DNA of 64,000 nt from Paraflavitalea sp. CAU 1676 (GTDB taxonomy: Bacteria > Bacteroidota > Bacteroidia > Chitinophagales > Chitinophagaceae), in assembly GCF_029223285.1 (NCBI RefSeq), contig NZ_JARHUJ010000004.1, positions 744,001-808,000 of the forward strand, given 5' to 3'. The position numbers were made by a program, and so were the translations under genes. Every line of letters begins with the position of its first letter. Position 1 is the first letter of the stretch. Positions 18,150-26,390 of this stretch are shown here, piece by piece. The notes under the pieces are model-generated. The model saw only the letters and a program-made list of their open reading frames with translations. It made no database searches and was not told the origin of the DNA.

Positions 18150-19584
18150 CAATGACCTGGACCGACTGAGCAGGGAGGCTGCTGAACAATACGATGTGGA
18201 ATCGTCCACCTCGGGTTGGGAAGCGCTCGAAACCCAGCTCAATAGGGAACTGCCTCTCAAAGAGGACAAGGAGCGCAGACGCTTCCTGTTCTGGCTGTTC
18301 CTGATCGTGCTGCTGGCAGGCGGTGGTGTCATGTACACGATGACCGGCAACAAGACCGATCGTACACTCCAGGTAACAGGACCAAATACTGTACCAACTG
18401 CGAAAGATCGCACTTCCGATAATAAAGGATCCATTCCAACAACGCAAAACACGATACCAACGCAGGAAGCTGAGGCTACAAGCAGTGCAGGTGAAATACC
18501 TTCAACGGCAACATCCACCGATCCCGTAACTGCCGGCAAAGCAGCCACTGATCCAACAGTATTGACGACAACAGATAAAACCCAGAAAAAAACACTCACC
18601 GGAACTCCACAGGCGGAAACTACAGACAATACCGCCTCAACAACAGTTGATCGGCCAAACACAGGCCATACAACCCCTGGCGATCGGGCGTTCCAAAAAA
18701 ACGGCCCCGGCAATCGCAAACATATTGTTGGCACTTCCGCTGCCGGCTTGCGTTCCAACACATCAACCGTGCAACCAGGTAATGAAAATCTGGTTGGTCA
18801 ATCGTCCCGTTCGCCGCTTGCACCAGGCATAACTTCATCTTCCATAGTTACAGAGAACGACCTACACGCCAGTCTGGTCAATCAACCCCGGTTTACGGCC
18901 GGTACCGTTGGCCCCATCAAAGCACCACCACTAACCCTGGCGGTGAATAGTCAGGAAAAAGAGCCTGCAAAAATTCAAAGAAAAAGGGAACCGCGTGGGT
19001 TTGAATTAGGACTGCTGGCCGGTCCGGATATGAGCAACGTGAAATTTACCAATACGGATAAGCTGGGTTATAACGTAGGCCTGCAGGTGGGCTATCGTTT
19101 CAACAACCGTTGGTCGGTCAACACCGGCTTTATGTATACCCGTAAGAATTATACCGTAGAGGGAGAAGATTTCACCAAACCCAACTATGGCTGGTGGCGG
19201 TGGATCGATCTTACGAAAGTGAAAGGCTACTGCGAAATGTTTGAGGTGCCACTCAATGTGCGGTACGATTTTTCTGTGAACCGAAAAACACGCTGGTATG
19301 CTACGGCGGGCGCCTCCTCTTATTTTATGACGGGAGAAGAATACACCTACGATTACCTGTATAACGGCGTACCCGGTACTGCGCCGAGATCCTACGATTC
19401 CAGCAGCAACTACATCTTCTCCATCCTCAACCTGGGGGTGGGCTTCGAACGTTCAGTTGGAGAACGATTGTCCATTCAGGCCGAGCCTTATTTCAAACTG
19501 CCAACCAAGGGGCTTGGCTACGGCAAGATCAACCTCAACAGCTACGGCATTTATTTTGGGGTGAAATACAAATTGCACAAGTAG
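18133..19584 (+). CDS. Anti-sigma-like protein with one TM, Thr-rich linker and C-terminal beta-barrel, locus 2
   Basis: 483 residues with the same layout as the protein at 2359-4026. Residues 1-48 are charged and contain STSGWEALETQL, then a basic RRR, matching the S/P-x-x-x-W-x-x-(I/L) module of locus 1. A single hydrophobic helix occupies ~49-68. Residues ~69-285 are a Thr/Ser/Pro linker of low complexity. Residues ~290-483 resemble a PorT-type outer-membrane barrel (GFELGLLAGPDMSN, YNVGLQVGYRFNNRWSVNTG, EVPLNVRYDF, ILNLGVGFERSVGERLSIQAEP, final YGIYFGVKYKLHK). A cytoplasmic sigma-binding end with an outer-membrane end is inferred. No further gene follows in this operon, unlike locus 1. 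Confidence 0.75.
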   Translation: MYPLNDNDLDRLSREAAEQYDVESSTSGWEALETQLNRELPLKEDKERRRFLFWLFLIVLLAGGGVMYTMTGNKTDRTLQVTGPNTVPTAKDRTSDNKGSIPTTQNTIPTQEAEATSSAGEIPSTATSTDPVTAGKAATDPTVLTTTDKTQKKTLTGTPQAETTDNTASTTVDRPNTGHTTPGDRAFQKNGPGNRKHIVGTSAAGLRSNTSTVQPGNENLVGQSSRSPLAPGITSSSIVTENDLHASLVNQPRFTAGTVGPIKAPPLTLAVNSQEKEPAKIQRKREPRGFELGLLAGPDMSNVKFTNTDKLGYNVGLQVGYRFNNRWSVNTGFMYTRKNYTVEGEDFTKPNYGWWRWIDLTKVKGYCEMFEVPLNVRYDFSVNRKTRWYATAGASSYFMTGEEYTYDYLYNGVPGTAPRSYDSSSNYIFSILNLGVGFERSVGERLSIQAEPYFKLPTKGLGYGKINLNSYGIYFGVKYKLHK

Positions 19585-19656
19585 GAAAAGTAATGGTATA
19601 GTCCGCCACCTGATTCATGGCTTACACCAGTATATTCAACAGGAATAGGCAGCCCG

Positions 19657-20040
19657 TTACTTCGCCTCGAACCAGAGCGGCTTGCTGTCGTTCCAGGTTC
19701 CATTGTAATTGATGAACAATTCTTCACCCGCTTTAACGAAACGCACCGTTTTGATCGTGATGGTATCCTCATTATAATCCATCTCGTATTCGCAATTCGA
19801 CTTGTAAGAATGGTTGTATACAGGCACATAGCCGAGCGCCATGCAGCACTGTTTTTGATCCTGGCCCCATTCAAAAATATAATCGTGCAGCAAGGTTTGG
19901 TCGATGAGCTTGCGGTCATTGCCATTCATAACGATCACGGGCGCTATTTCCACAATGGTATCTTCCTCCAGACTTTCTGAAGTAAACACCCCACGACCCA
20001 TTTCATCGGTGGGGCCTACAAATAAGCAAGGCAGTATCAT
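19657..20040 (-). CDS. Small SET-domain protein
   Basis: 127 residues from ATG 20040 (the frame is open further up to 20133 but without SET features). SET signatures: GRGVFTSESLEEDTIVE (R16-G17 of the N-terminal SET motif), YNHSYKSNCEYEMDY with N76-H77 of the cofactor-binding knot, and AGEELFINYNG with Y112. SET proteins transfer methyl groups to lysine from S-adenosylmethionine. Short stand-alone versions are widespread in bacteria and mostly uncharacterised, so the target is unknown. Convergent with the sigma/barrel locus 2 and divergent from mgtE. Confidence 0.83.
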   Translation of the reverse strand: MILPCLFVGPTDEMGRGVFTSESLEEDTIVEIAPVIVMNGNDRKLIDQTLLHDYIFEWGQDQKQCCMALGYVPVYNHSYKSNCEYEMDYNEDTITIKTVRFVKAGEELFINYNGTWNDSKPLWFEAK

Positions 20041-20186
20041 ACAGGAAAAGAAATGTATTGGGTAAATTCTATACGGCGCCAAAATAGCCAATTTTTTGAA
20101 CTGTCGCGGCACTGCCTGTACGCTCACCACCAATCACACCATCGGCCATGTCTTTTTCGCAAGCATTGCCCTTTGGCCTTTTCCCG

Positions 20187-20194
20187 TAATTTTG
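20187..20194 (+). promoter_or_regulatory. -7 promoter box of mgtE (TAATTTTG)
   Basis: Exact TAnnTTTG match followed by GCCA and the ATG at 20199. An ATTG 18 bases further up (20165-20168) could be the -33 element. Predicts a leaderless transcript. Confidence 0.55.
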
Positions 20195-20198
20195 GCCA

Positions 20199-21581
20199 AT
20201 GAGCACGGAAAACATCACCCTACAGGACCAGTTCGAAGAGCTGATGCGCAGTGGCAATGAGAACTCCATCCGGGAGTGGCTCAATGACCAGAACATCAGC
20301 GACGTGGCAGAGCTCATCGATGAATTGCCCGAATACGAAAGCCAGATCGTCCAGCATATGAATATGCACCGGGCTGCCAGCGTATTCAAGATCCTGGATC
20401 TCTCGACGCAGAAGGCGATCATACAGGAATTGCCGCCTTATAAAACAGCCGAACTGCTCAATGAACTGCCGGCGGATGACCGTACGGCCTTCCTCGAAGA
20501 GCTGCCCAGCGAAGTGGTGAAGGAACTGATACGCCTGCTCGATCCCGAAGAACGGCGCGTAACCCTCGCGCTGCTCGGCTATCCCGAAGGCAGCGTAGGC
20601 CGTATGATGACCCCGGATTACATATCCGTGCAGGTCGATTGGACGGTGGCGGAAGTATTGGAACATATCCGCGAAGTGGGGAAGGACAGTGAGACCATTG
20701 ACGTGATCTACGTGGTAACTGATAAAGGCGAGTTTGTCGATGACATCCGGATCAGGGAGATCCTGCTGGCTAGTCCTGAAAAGCAGGTGGGTGAACTCAT
20801 CGATAACCGTTTCATAGCCCTTCATGTCAACGACGACCAGGAACAGGCCAACCAGGTGTTCAAGATGAACAACCGCGTGGCGCTGCCCGTCATCGACGAC
20901 AAAAACCTCCTGCTGGGTATCGTAACCATCGATGATATCCTCTGGGTGGCCAACGAAGAGTTCAGTGAAGACATGCAAAAGATGGGTGGTACCGAGGCCC
21001 TCGATGAGCCCTACCTCGAAATGCCTATCATCAAGCTCTTTAAAAAAAGGGTCATCTGGCTAGTGGTGCTCTTCCTCGGAGAAATGCTGACGGCTACTGC
21101 CATGGGGTATTTCGAAGATGAGATACAGAAATTCGTGGTGCTCGCCCTCTTTGTACCCCTCATCATTTCCAGCGGTGGTAATAGTGGCTCGCAGGCATCC
21201 ACACTGATTATACAGGCCATGGCAGTAGGGGAGATCACCCTCATCGACTGGTGGCGCGTACTGAGGCGCGAGATCATTTCGGGCCTGCTGCTGGGTGGTA
21301 TGCTCGGGGTGATCGGTTTTTGCCGGGTCGTATTCTGGAACTCCATCTTCCATACCTATGGCGATCATTCCATGTTGGTAGCCTTTACCGTGGGCTTCTC
21401 GCTCATCGGCGTGGTGCTGTGGGGAACGGTGTCCGGTTCCATGCTCCCGATCATCCTCAAGAAGCTCGGCGCCGACCCCGCCACCTCCTCTGCTCCTTTC
21501 GTAGCGACGCTGGTGGATGTAACAGGCCTCATCATATATTTTTCCACCGCTTATATCTTTTTGGGAGGTATTTTGCTCTGA
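20199..21581 (+). CDS. mgtE: Magnesium transporter MgtE
   Basis: 460 residues, normal length. The superhelical MgtE N domain spans about 10-130 (repeated LPEYESQIVQHM / LPPYKTAELLNELPADDRTAFLEELP units). Two CBS domains span ~135-255 (MTPDYISVQVDWTVAEVLEHI and FIALHVNDDQEQANQVFKMN). Five membrane helices fill ~275-460, with the pore signature FVPLIISSGGNSGSQAS. The protein is a gated Mg2+ channel of the inner membrane whose N and CBS domains sense cytoplasmic Mg2+. The S9 peptidase gene starts 36 bases after its stop and might be co-transcribed. Confidence 0.95.
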   Translation: MSTENITLQDQFEELMRSGNENSIREWLNDQNISDVAELIDELPEYESQIVQHMNMHRAASVFKILDLSTQKAIIQELPPYKTAELLNELPADDRTAFLEELPSEVVKELIRLLDPEERRVTLALLGYPEGSVGRMMTPDYISVQVDWTVAEVLEHIREVGKDSETIDVIYVVTDKGEFVDDIRIREILLASPEKQVGELIDNRFIALHVNDDQEQANQVFKMNNRVALPVIDDKNLLLGIVTIDDILWVANEEFSEDMQKMGGTEALDEPYLEMPIIKLFKKRVIWLVVLFLGEMLTATAMGYFEDEIQKFVVLALFVPLIISSGGNSGSQASTLIIQAMAVGEITLIDWWRVLRREIISGLLLGGMLGVIGFCRVVFWNSIFHTYGDHSMLVAFTVGFSLIGVVLWGTVSGSMLPIILKKLGADPATSSAPFVATLVDVTGLIIYFSTAYIFLGGILL

Positions 21582-21617
21582 TAAGATAAGAACCCCCTTA
21601 TATCACAAATAAAATCA

Positions 21618-24074
21618 ATGAGAAAATCAACGTTAATCCCCCTGGCATTGCTGTGCGGCCTTGCAGCAAACAGCCAGACGAGCTCCCTTGCACCATTGAC
21701 CGTTGACAAGATCATGCGCGATCCCAAATGGATCGGCACCTCACCGTCCAACCCCGAATGGTCGCTGGATGGTAAATACCTGCTCTTCGACTGGAATCCC
21801 GAAAAAGCGGTATCCGATTCCGTTTACTTTATAACCCCCGCCGCACTCAATCCGCAAAAAACAACCTACGCCTTCCGCGAACAGGTACTGGATGAAAGCA
21901 GCGTCGTTTACAATACCAAAAGAACCCACTATGTATTCAGCCGCCAGGGAGATATTTACCTCGTTGAGGTAAAAACAGGGCAGCAACGTCCCGTAACCCG
22001 CACCACCGAATTTGAAAGCTCACCCCGGTTTTCTTTTAATGACGGTAAGATCGTCTACGTAAAAGGGCTCAATCTCTTTGCCTGGAGCATCGCCACCGGC
22101 GAAACCACCCAGCTCACCAACTTCCAGCAGGGAGGTGTATCTGCACCCTCCGTGCAGGCCTTCGCAGGCCCACAACGTGGAGGCGGTCAGGGAGGCCCCG
22201 GAGCATCCCGCGGCAACAGAACTGCCTCGGCGGGCAATACCCAGGAGAAATGGCTGGAGACCGAATCCATCGCCAATTCGCTCATACTGCAAAGTCGTAA
22301 GGAAAAAAGAGAGCTGGCCGATTCCATGCGGAAAGCCCTGCCCAAAGAGAAGGAGCTGCGCACCCTCAGTATAGAAGATAAATCGCTCTTCGGCACCACC
22401 ATCAGCACGGATGGCCGTTTTATCACCTATCGCTTAACCCGGTCGGCCAGCGGAGGAAAAAGCACCATTGTGCCCAACTACGTTACCGAAAGCGGCTTCA
22501 CCGAAGACATCCCCGGCCGCACCAAAGTAGGCGCGCCCATGAGTACGCAGGAGCTGTACCTGTACGATATGCAAAAAGATACCGTGTATGTCCTCAAAAC
22601 AGATTCCATACCCGGCATCAAGGACCTGCCCGACTATGTAAAGGATTATCCGGCCGTGTACGCCGAGAAAACCAAGAATCCTGCCCTGCGCGCCGTCTCT
22701 TATTCAAACACCACCTGGGCGCCCGGAGCTGCTTATGCAGTGGTAGACGTGCGCTCGCACGATAACAAGGACCGCTGGCTCTTATTGCTCGATGGCAATA
22801 CCGGTAAATACAGCCTGCTCGATCGTCAGCGCGATGAAGCCTGGATCGGTGGCCCCGGTACCAGTGGCTTTGGCAATGCCGCCACCGGTTGGGTAGACGC
22901 CAACACATTTTGGTACCAGTCAGAAGCTACCGGCTATTCCCACCTCTATGTGTACAACGTAGCTACCAAAGAGAAAAAAGCCCTTACCAGCGGACAGTAT
23001 GAAGTGCAGCGCACCATCCTCTCCAAAGACAAAAAATACTTCTACCTCACCACCAATGAAGTGCATCCCGGCGAGCAGCATTTTTACCGCCTGCCGGTAA
23101 CCGGTGGCAAGGCCGAGCGCATCACCACGATGAGTGGCGCCAACCAGGTAACGCTTTCGCCCGATGAAAAAAACATCGCTATCCTGTATTCCTATAGCAA
23201 CAAACCCTGGGAGCTTTACCTGCAGGAAAACAAACCTGGTGGCAAATTACAACAGGTTACCTCCGCAGCACAAACCGACGAGTTTAAATCATACCCCTGG
23301 AGAGATCCAGCCGTGATCACCTTCAAGGCAAAGGACGGCGCCGAGGTGCACGCCCGTCTCTATCGGCCCGCTAATCCGCATCCTGCCAAACCGGCCGTGA
23401 TCTTTGTACATGGAGCCGGCTACCTGCAGAATGCGCACAAATGGTGGAGCAGCTACTTCAGGGAATACATGTTCCACAACCTCCTGGCCGACCAGGGGTA
23501 CACAGTGCTCGACATTGACTACCGTGGCAGCGCCGGCTATGGACGCGATTGGCGCACCGGCATCTATCGCCATATGGGGGGTAAAGACCTCAGCGACCAG
23601 GTCGACGGAGCAAAATACCTGATCGAGAAAGAAGGAGTGAATCCACAGCATATCGGGCTCTACGGTGGGTCCTATGGTGGGTTCATTACACTAATGGCGA
23701 TGTTCAATGCCTCCGATGTATTTGCTGCCGGCGGCGCCTTACGCTCGGTGACGGATTGGGCGCATTATAATCATGGCTATACCTCGAACATCCTTAACGA
23801 GCCCATCAACGATAGCCTCGCCTACCAGCGCAGTTCGCCCATCAATTTCGCCGCAGGCCTCAAGGGGCACCTGCTAATGTGCCACGGCATGGTCGACGTG
23901 AATGTGCATTTCCAGGATATCGTACGCATCAGCCAAAAGCTGATCGAGCTCGGCAAAGACAATTGGGAACTCGCCGTGTATCCCGTAGAAGACCACGGCT
24001 TCGTGGAGCCCAGCAGCTGGGCAGACGAATACAAACGGATCTTCAAGCTCTTCGAAATGCATTTAAAGAAATAG
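21618..24074 (+). CDS. S9 family peptidase (DPP IV / prolyl oligopeptidase type)
   Basis: 818 residues: signal peptide (STLIPLALLCGLAANSQ), a beta-propeller of about residues 30-560, then an alpha/beta-hydrolase domain. The catalytic triad is S685 in YGGSYGGF, D760 in GMVDVNVHF and H793 in VEDHGFVEP. IDYRGSAGYGRDW is the usual S9 oxyanion-region block. The family cleaves dipeptides or short peptides; a periplasmic role in peptide nutrition is likely. A low-complexity Gly/Gln/Arg insert near residue 190 (GPQRGGGQGGPGASRG) is an unusual disordered loop in the propeller. Followed by a clear terminator. Confidence 0.93.
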   Translation: MRKSTLIPLALLCGLAANSQTSSLAPLTVDKIMRDPKWIGTSPSNPEWSLDGKYLLFDWNPEKAVSDSVYFITPAALNPQKTTYAFREQVLDESSVVYNTKRTHYVFSRQGDIYLVEVKTGQQRPVTRTTEFESSPRFSFNDGKIVYVKGLNLFAWSIATGETTQLTNFQQGGVSAPSVQAFAGPQRGGGQGGPGASRGNRTASAGNTQEKWLETESIANSLILQSRKEKRELADSMRKALPKEKELRTLSIEDKSLFGTTISTDGRFITYRLTRSASGGKSTIVPNYVTESGFTEDIPGRTKVGAPMSTQELYLYDMQKDTVYVLKTDSIPGIKDLPDYVKDYPAVYAEKTKNPALRAVSYSNTTWAPGAAYAVVDVRSHDNKDRWLLLLDGNTGKYSLLDRQRDEAWIGGPGTSGFGNAATGWVDANTFWYQSEATGYSHLYVYNVATKEKKALTSGQYEVQRTILSKDKKYFYLTTNEVHPGEQHFYRLPVTGGKAERITTMSGANQVTLSPDEKNIAILYSYSNKPWELYLQENKPGGKLQQVTSAAQTDEFKSYPWRDPAVITFKAKDGAEVHARLYRPANPHPAKPAVIFVHGAGYLQNAHKWWSSYFREYMFHNLLADQGYTVLDIDYRGSAGYGRDWRTGIYRHMGGKDLSDQVDGAKYLIEKEGVNPQHIGLYGGSYGGFITLMAMFNASDVFAAGGALRSVTDWAHYNHGYTSNILNEPINDSLAYQRSSPINFAAGLKGHLLMCHGMVDVNVHFQDIVRISQKLIELGKDNWELAVYPVEDHGFVEPSSWADEYKRIFKLFEMHLKK

Positions 24075-24097
24075 GGACATACCATATTCGAAACAGG

Positions 24098-24132
24098 AAG
24101 CGGGTTACCGGAAGGTGGCCCGCTTTATTTTT
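24098..24132 (+). terminator. Rho-independent terminator of the S9 peptidase gene
   Basis: AAGCGGG pairs with CCCGCTT, with an inner ACC/GGT pairing around GGAA, followed by TATTTTT. It lies 24 bases after the stop codon. Confidence 0.8.
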
Positions 24133-24271
24133 GGGGTACTACTGCAATAAATACAAGCGCTCCCGAACGCGCCCAGGGCAAAACGCTAAATAATTGCACA
24201 GTAGCACCGGACAAAGTGCACGCAGTAAAAGGTTTCCGAAGTAGCTGGCAATAAGAGCCAAATGTTTTCGT

Positions 24272-24302
24272 TTTGGGGAGGTCTTTTTGGTGCGAATATT
24301 TG
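24272..24302 (+). promoter_or_regulatory. Promoter candidate for glmS (TTTG-N19-AATATTTG)
   Basis: TTTG at 24272-24275 and AATATTTG at 24295-24302 are separated by exactly 19 bases, matching the Bacteroidota -33/-7 pair with one mismatch in the -7 box. It implies a glmS leader of about 190 bases. Confidence 0.5.
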
Positions 24303-24500
24303 CTTGCTATAACGGGTTACCAATTATAAGTCTGGGGTGCGGAATGCAGAAACTTGCACAATCCTCATAATTTTCAATAAATTGCGCAAACGATTGTTCA
24401 TGCCGTTTCGCCAATGGAGGCGAAAGCCCTAATCACCAAACTGACGAAAAGAACCGGTACACAACGATCATTTAAACCAGTAACTCGAAACCAATTACGT

Positions 24501-26336
24501 ATGTGTGGAATAGTAGCTTATATCGGCCCCAAAGAGGCCTACCCCGTTATTCTGAAAGGATTGAAACGTCTCGAATACCGTGGATATGACAGTTCAGGTG
24601 TTGCGTTGCTCAACGCTGGTCTGAAAGTATATAAGAAAAAAGGCAAGGTAGCCGAGCTGGAAGAAAGCCTCGTAGGCAAAGACCTTCATGCCAATGCAGG
24701 CATCGGGCATACCCGTTGGGCCACTCATGGTGAACCCAGCGACCGTAACGCCCACCCGCACATGTCGGCCAATGGTAAACTGGCCATGATACACAATGGC
24801 ATCATCGAAAACTATACCCAGCTCAAGGGTGAATTGCAAAAAAAAGGCTACACATTCAGCAGCGATACCGATACCGAAGTACTGCTGAAGTTTATTGAAG
24901 ATATACAGCTCAACAACGATTGTGGATTGGAAGAAGCCGTACGCATCGCCTTGAAGCGTGTTACCGGCGCCTACGTGATCGTGCTCATCGACCAGGATAA
25001 TCCCGATACACTGATCGCGGCCCGCAAAGGAAGTCCGCTGGTGATCGGAATCGGCAAGGGCGAACATTTCCTCGCCTCCGATGCATCGCCCATCATCGAA
25101 TACACGAAAGAGGTGGTGTACATCAACGACTATGAACTGGCCATCGTGCGGCCCGACGAATTGATCCTGAAAAACCTCGGCAACGAGAAGATCACGCCTT
25201 TTGTTACCAAGCTCGATATGGAACTGGCCGCTATCGAAAAAGGCGGTTACGAACATTTCATGCTCAAAGAGATCTTCGAACAGCCGCATACCATATTCGA
25301 TTGTTTACGTGGTCGTCTCGATGCAGCTGCCGGCACCATCACCATGGCCGGCGTGCAGAACAATATTGAGCAATTGAAGAATGCTAACCGTATCATGATC
25401 GTGGCCTGCGGCACCAGCTGGCACGCCGGCCTTGTAGCCGAATACGTGATCGAAGAGCTTTGTCGCATCCCCGTAGAGGTTGAATACGCTTCGGAATTCA
25501 GGTACCGCAATCCTGTCATCCATAAAGGCGATGTGATCATCGCGGTATCGCAAAGCGGGGAAACCGCCGATACCCTCGTGGCCATCGAAAAAGCGAAGGA
25601 ACAGGGCGCCATCATCTTTGGTGTCGTGAATGTGGTGGGTTCTTCCATCGCCCGTATCTCCAATGCGGGTGCTTATACCCACGCAGGTCCCGAAATTGGC
25701 GTGGCCAGTACCAAAGCATTCACAGCCCAGCTGGCGGTGCTCACCATGATCGCCCTGAAGATCGCTTACGAAAAAGGCACCATCGATAACAAACGCTTCA
25801 TGCACCTGGTCAACGAGCTGCAGGAGATTCCCGATAAAGTGCCCGCGGCCCTGCAAACAGCCGATGCCGTGCAGAAGCTGGCTGCCAAATACAAAGACGC
25901 CAAAGATTTCCTCTACCTCGGCCGCGGCTACAATTTCCCGGTAGCCCTGGAAGGAGCCCTTAAGCTGAAAGAAATATCCTACATACATGCCGAAGGTTAT
26001 CCGGCCGCAGAAATGAAACACGGCCCCATCGCGCTGGTAGACGAATCACTGCCTGTGGTGTTTGTGGCTACCAAAGACTCCTACCACGAAAAGATCGTGA
26101 GCAATATCCAGGAGATCAAAGCCCGCAAAGGAAAAGTGATCGCCGTGATCTCCGAAGGCGATGATGTCATCAGCAAAATGGCAGATGATGTGATTGTGGT
26201 GCCTGCCGCCGATGAGCTGGTAGCTCCCATGCTTAGTGTGATCCCCCTGCAATTGCTGGCTTATTACATTGGCGTGGCCAAGGGCTTGGATGTCGATAAG
26301 CCCCGCAACCTGGCCAAGAGTGTAACGGTAGAATAA
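24501..26336 (+). CDS. glmS: Glutamine--fructose-6-phosphate aminotransferase (isomerizing)
   Basis: First enzyme of UDP-GlcNAc synthesis: fructose 6-phosphate plus glutamine to glucosamine 6-phosphate. ATG 24501 is required because the mature enzyme must expose the nucleophile Cys right after Met (M-C-GIVAYIG); the frame upstream to 24414 is spurious. 611 residues, the standard length. Class II glutamine amidotransferase domain about 1-225 (HTRWATHGEPSDRNAHPH, DTDTEVLLKFIE), then two SIS sugar-isomerase domains (ACGTSWHAGLVAEY, SQSGETADTLVAI; GRGYNFPVALEGALKLKEISYIHAEGY), ending KSVTVE. Cytoplasmic. The DUF4954 gene begins 54 bases downstream, probably in one operon. Confidence 0.97.
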   Translation: MCGIVAYIGPKEAYPVILKGLKRLEYRGYDSSGVALLNAGLKVYKKKGKVAELEESLVGKDLHANAGIGHTRWATHGEPSDRNAHPHMSANGKLAMIHNGIIENYTQLKGELQKKGYTFSSDTDTEVLLKFIEDIQLNNDCGLEEAVRIALKRVTGAYVIVLIDQDNPDTLIAARKGSPLVIGIGKGEHFLASDASPIIEYTKEVVYINDYELAIVRPDELILKNLGNEKITPFVTKLDMELAAIEKGGYEHFMLKEIFEQPHTIFDCLRGRLDAAAGTITMAGVQNNIEQLKNANRIMIVACGTSWHAGLVAEYVIEELCRIPVEVEYASEFRYRNPVIHKGDVIIAVSQSGETADTLVAIEKAKEQGAIIFGVVNVVGSSIARISNAGAYTHAGPEIGVASTKAFTAQLAVLTMIALKIAYEKGTIDNKRFMHLVNELQEIPDKVPAALQTADAVQKLAAKYKDAKDFLYLGRGYNFPVALEGALKLKEISYIHAEGYPAAEMKHGPIALVDESLPVVFVATKDSYHEKIVSNIQEIKARKGKVIAVISEGDDVISKMADDVIVVPAADELVAPMLSVIPLQLLAYYIGVAKGLDVDKPRNLAKSVTVE

Positions 26337-26390
26337 ACGTTCACGGGTCACCGCCCGCGGAACACAAAGTAACCTGTAACACGATCAGCT

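Larger units (their letters stand above)
24075..24500. other. Intergenic region S9 peptidase/glmS
   Basis: 426 bases holding the S9 terminator (24098-24132) and a promoter-like pair (24272-24302), leaving a leader of about 190 bases before glmS. I see no tRNA. The leader does not show the conserved core of the Firmicutes glmS ribozyme, but an RNA regulator cannot be excluded by eye. Confidence 0.5.

Noticed and set aside
24303-24500. Possible glmS ribozyme or riboswitch in the glmS leader
   Set aside because: The conserved core of the Firmicutes element was not recognised and the element is not known to be typical of Bacteroidota; a covariance-model search would decide.
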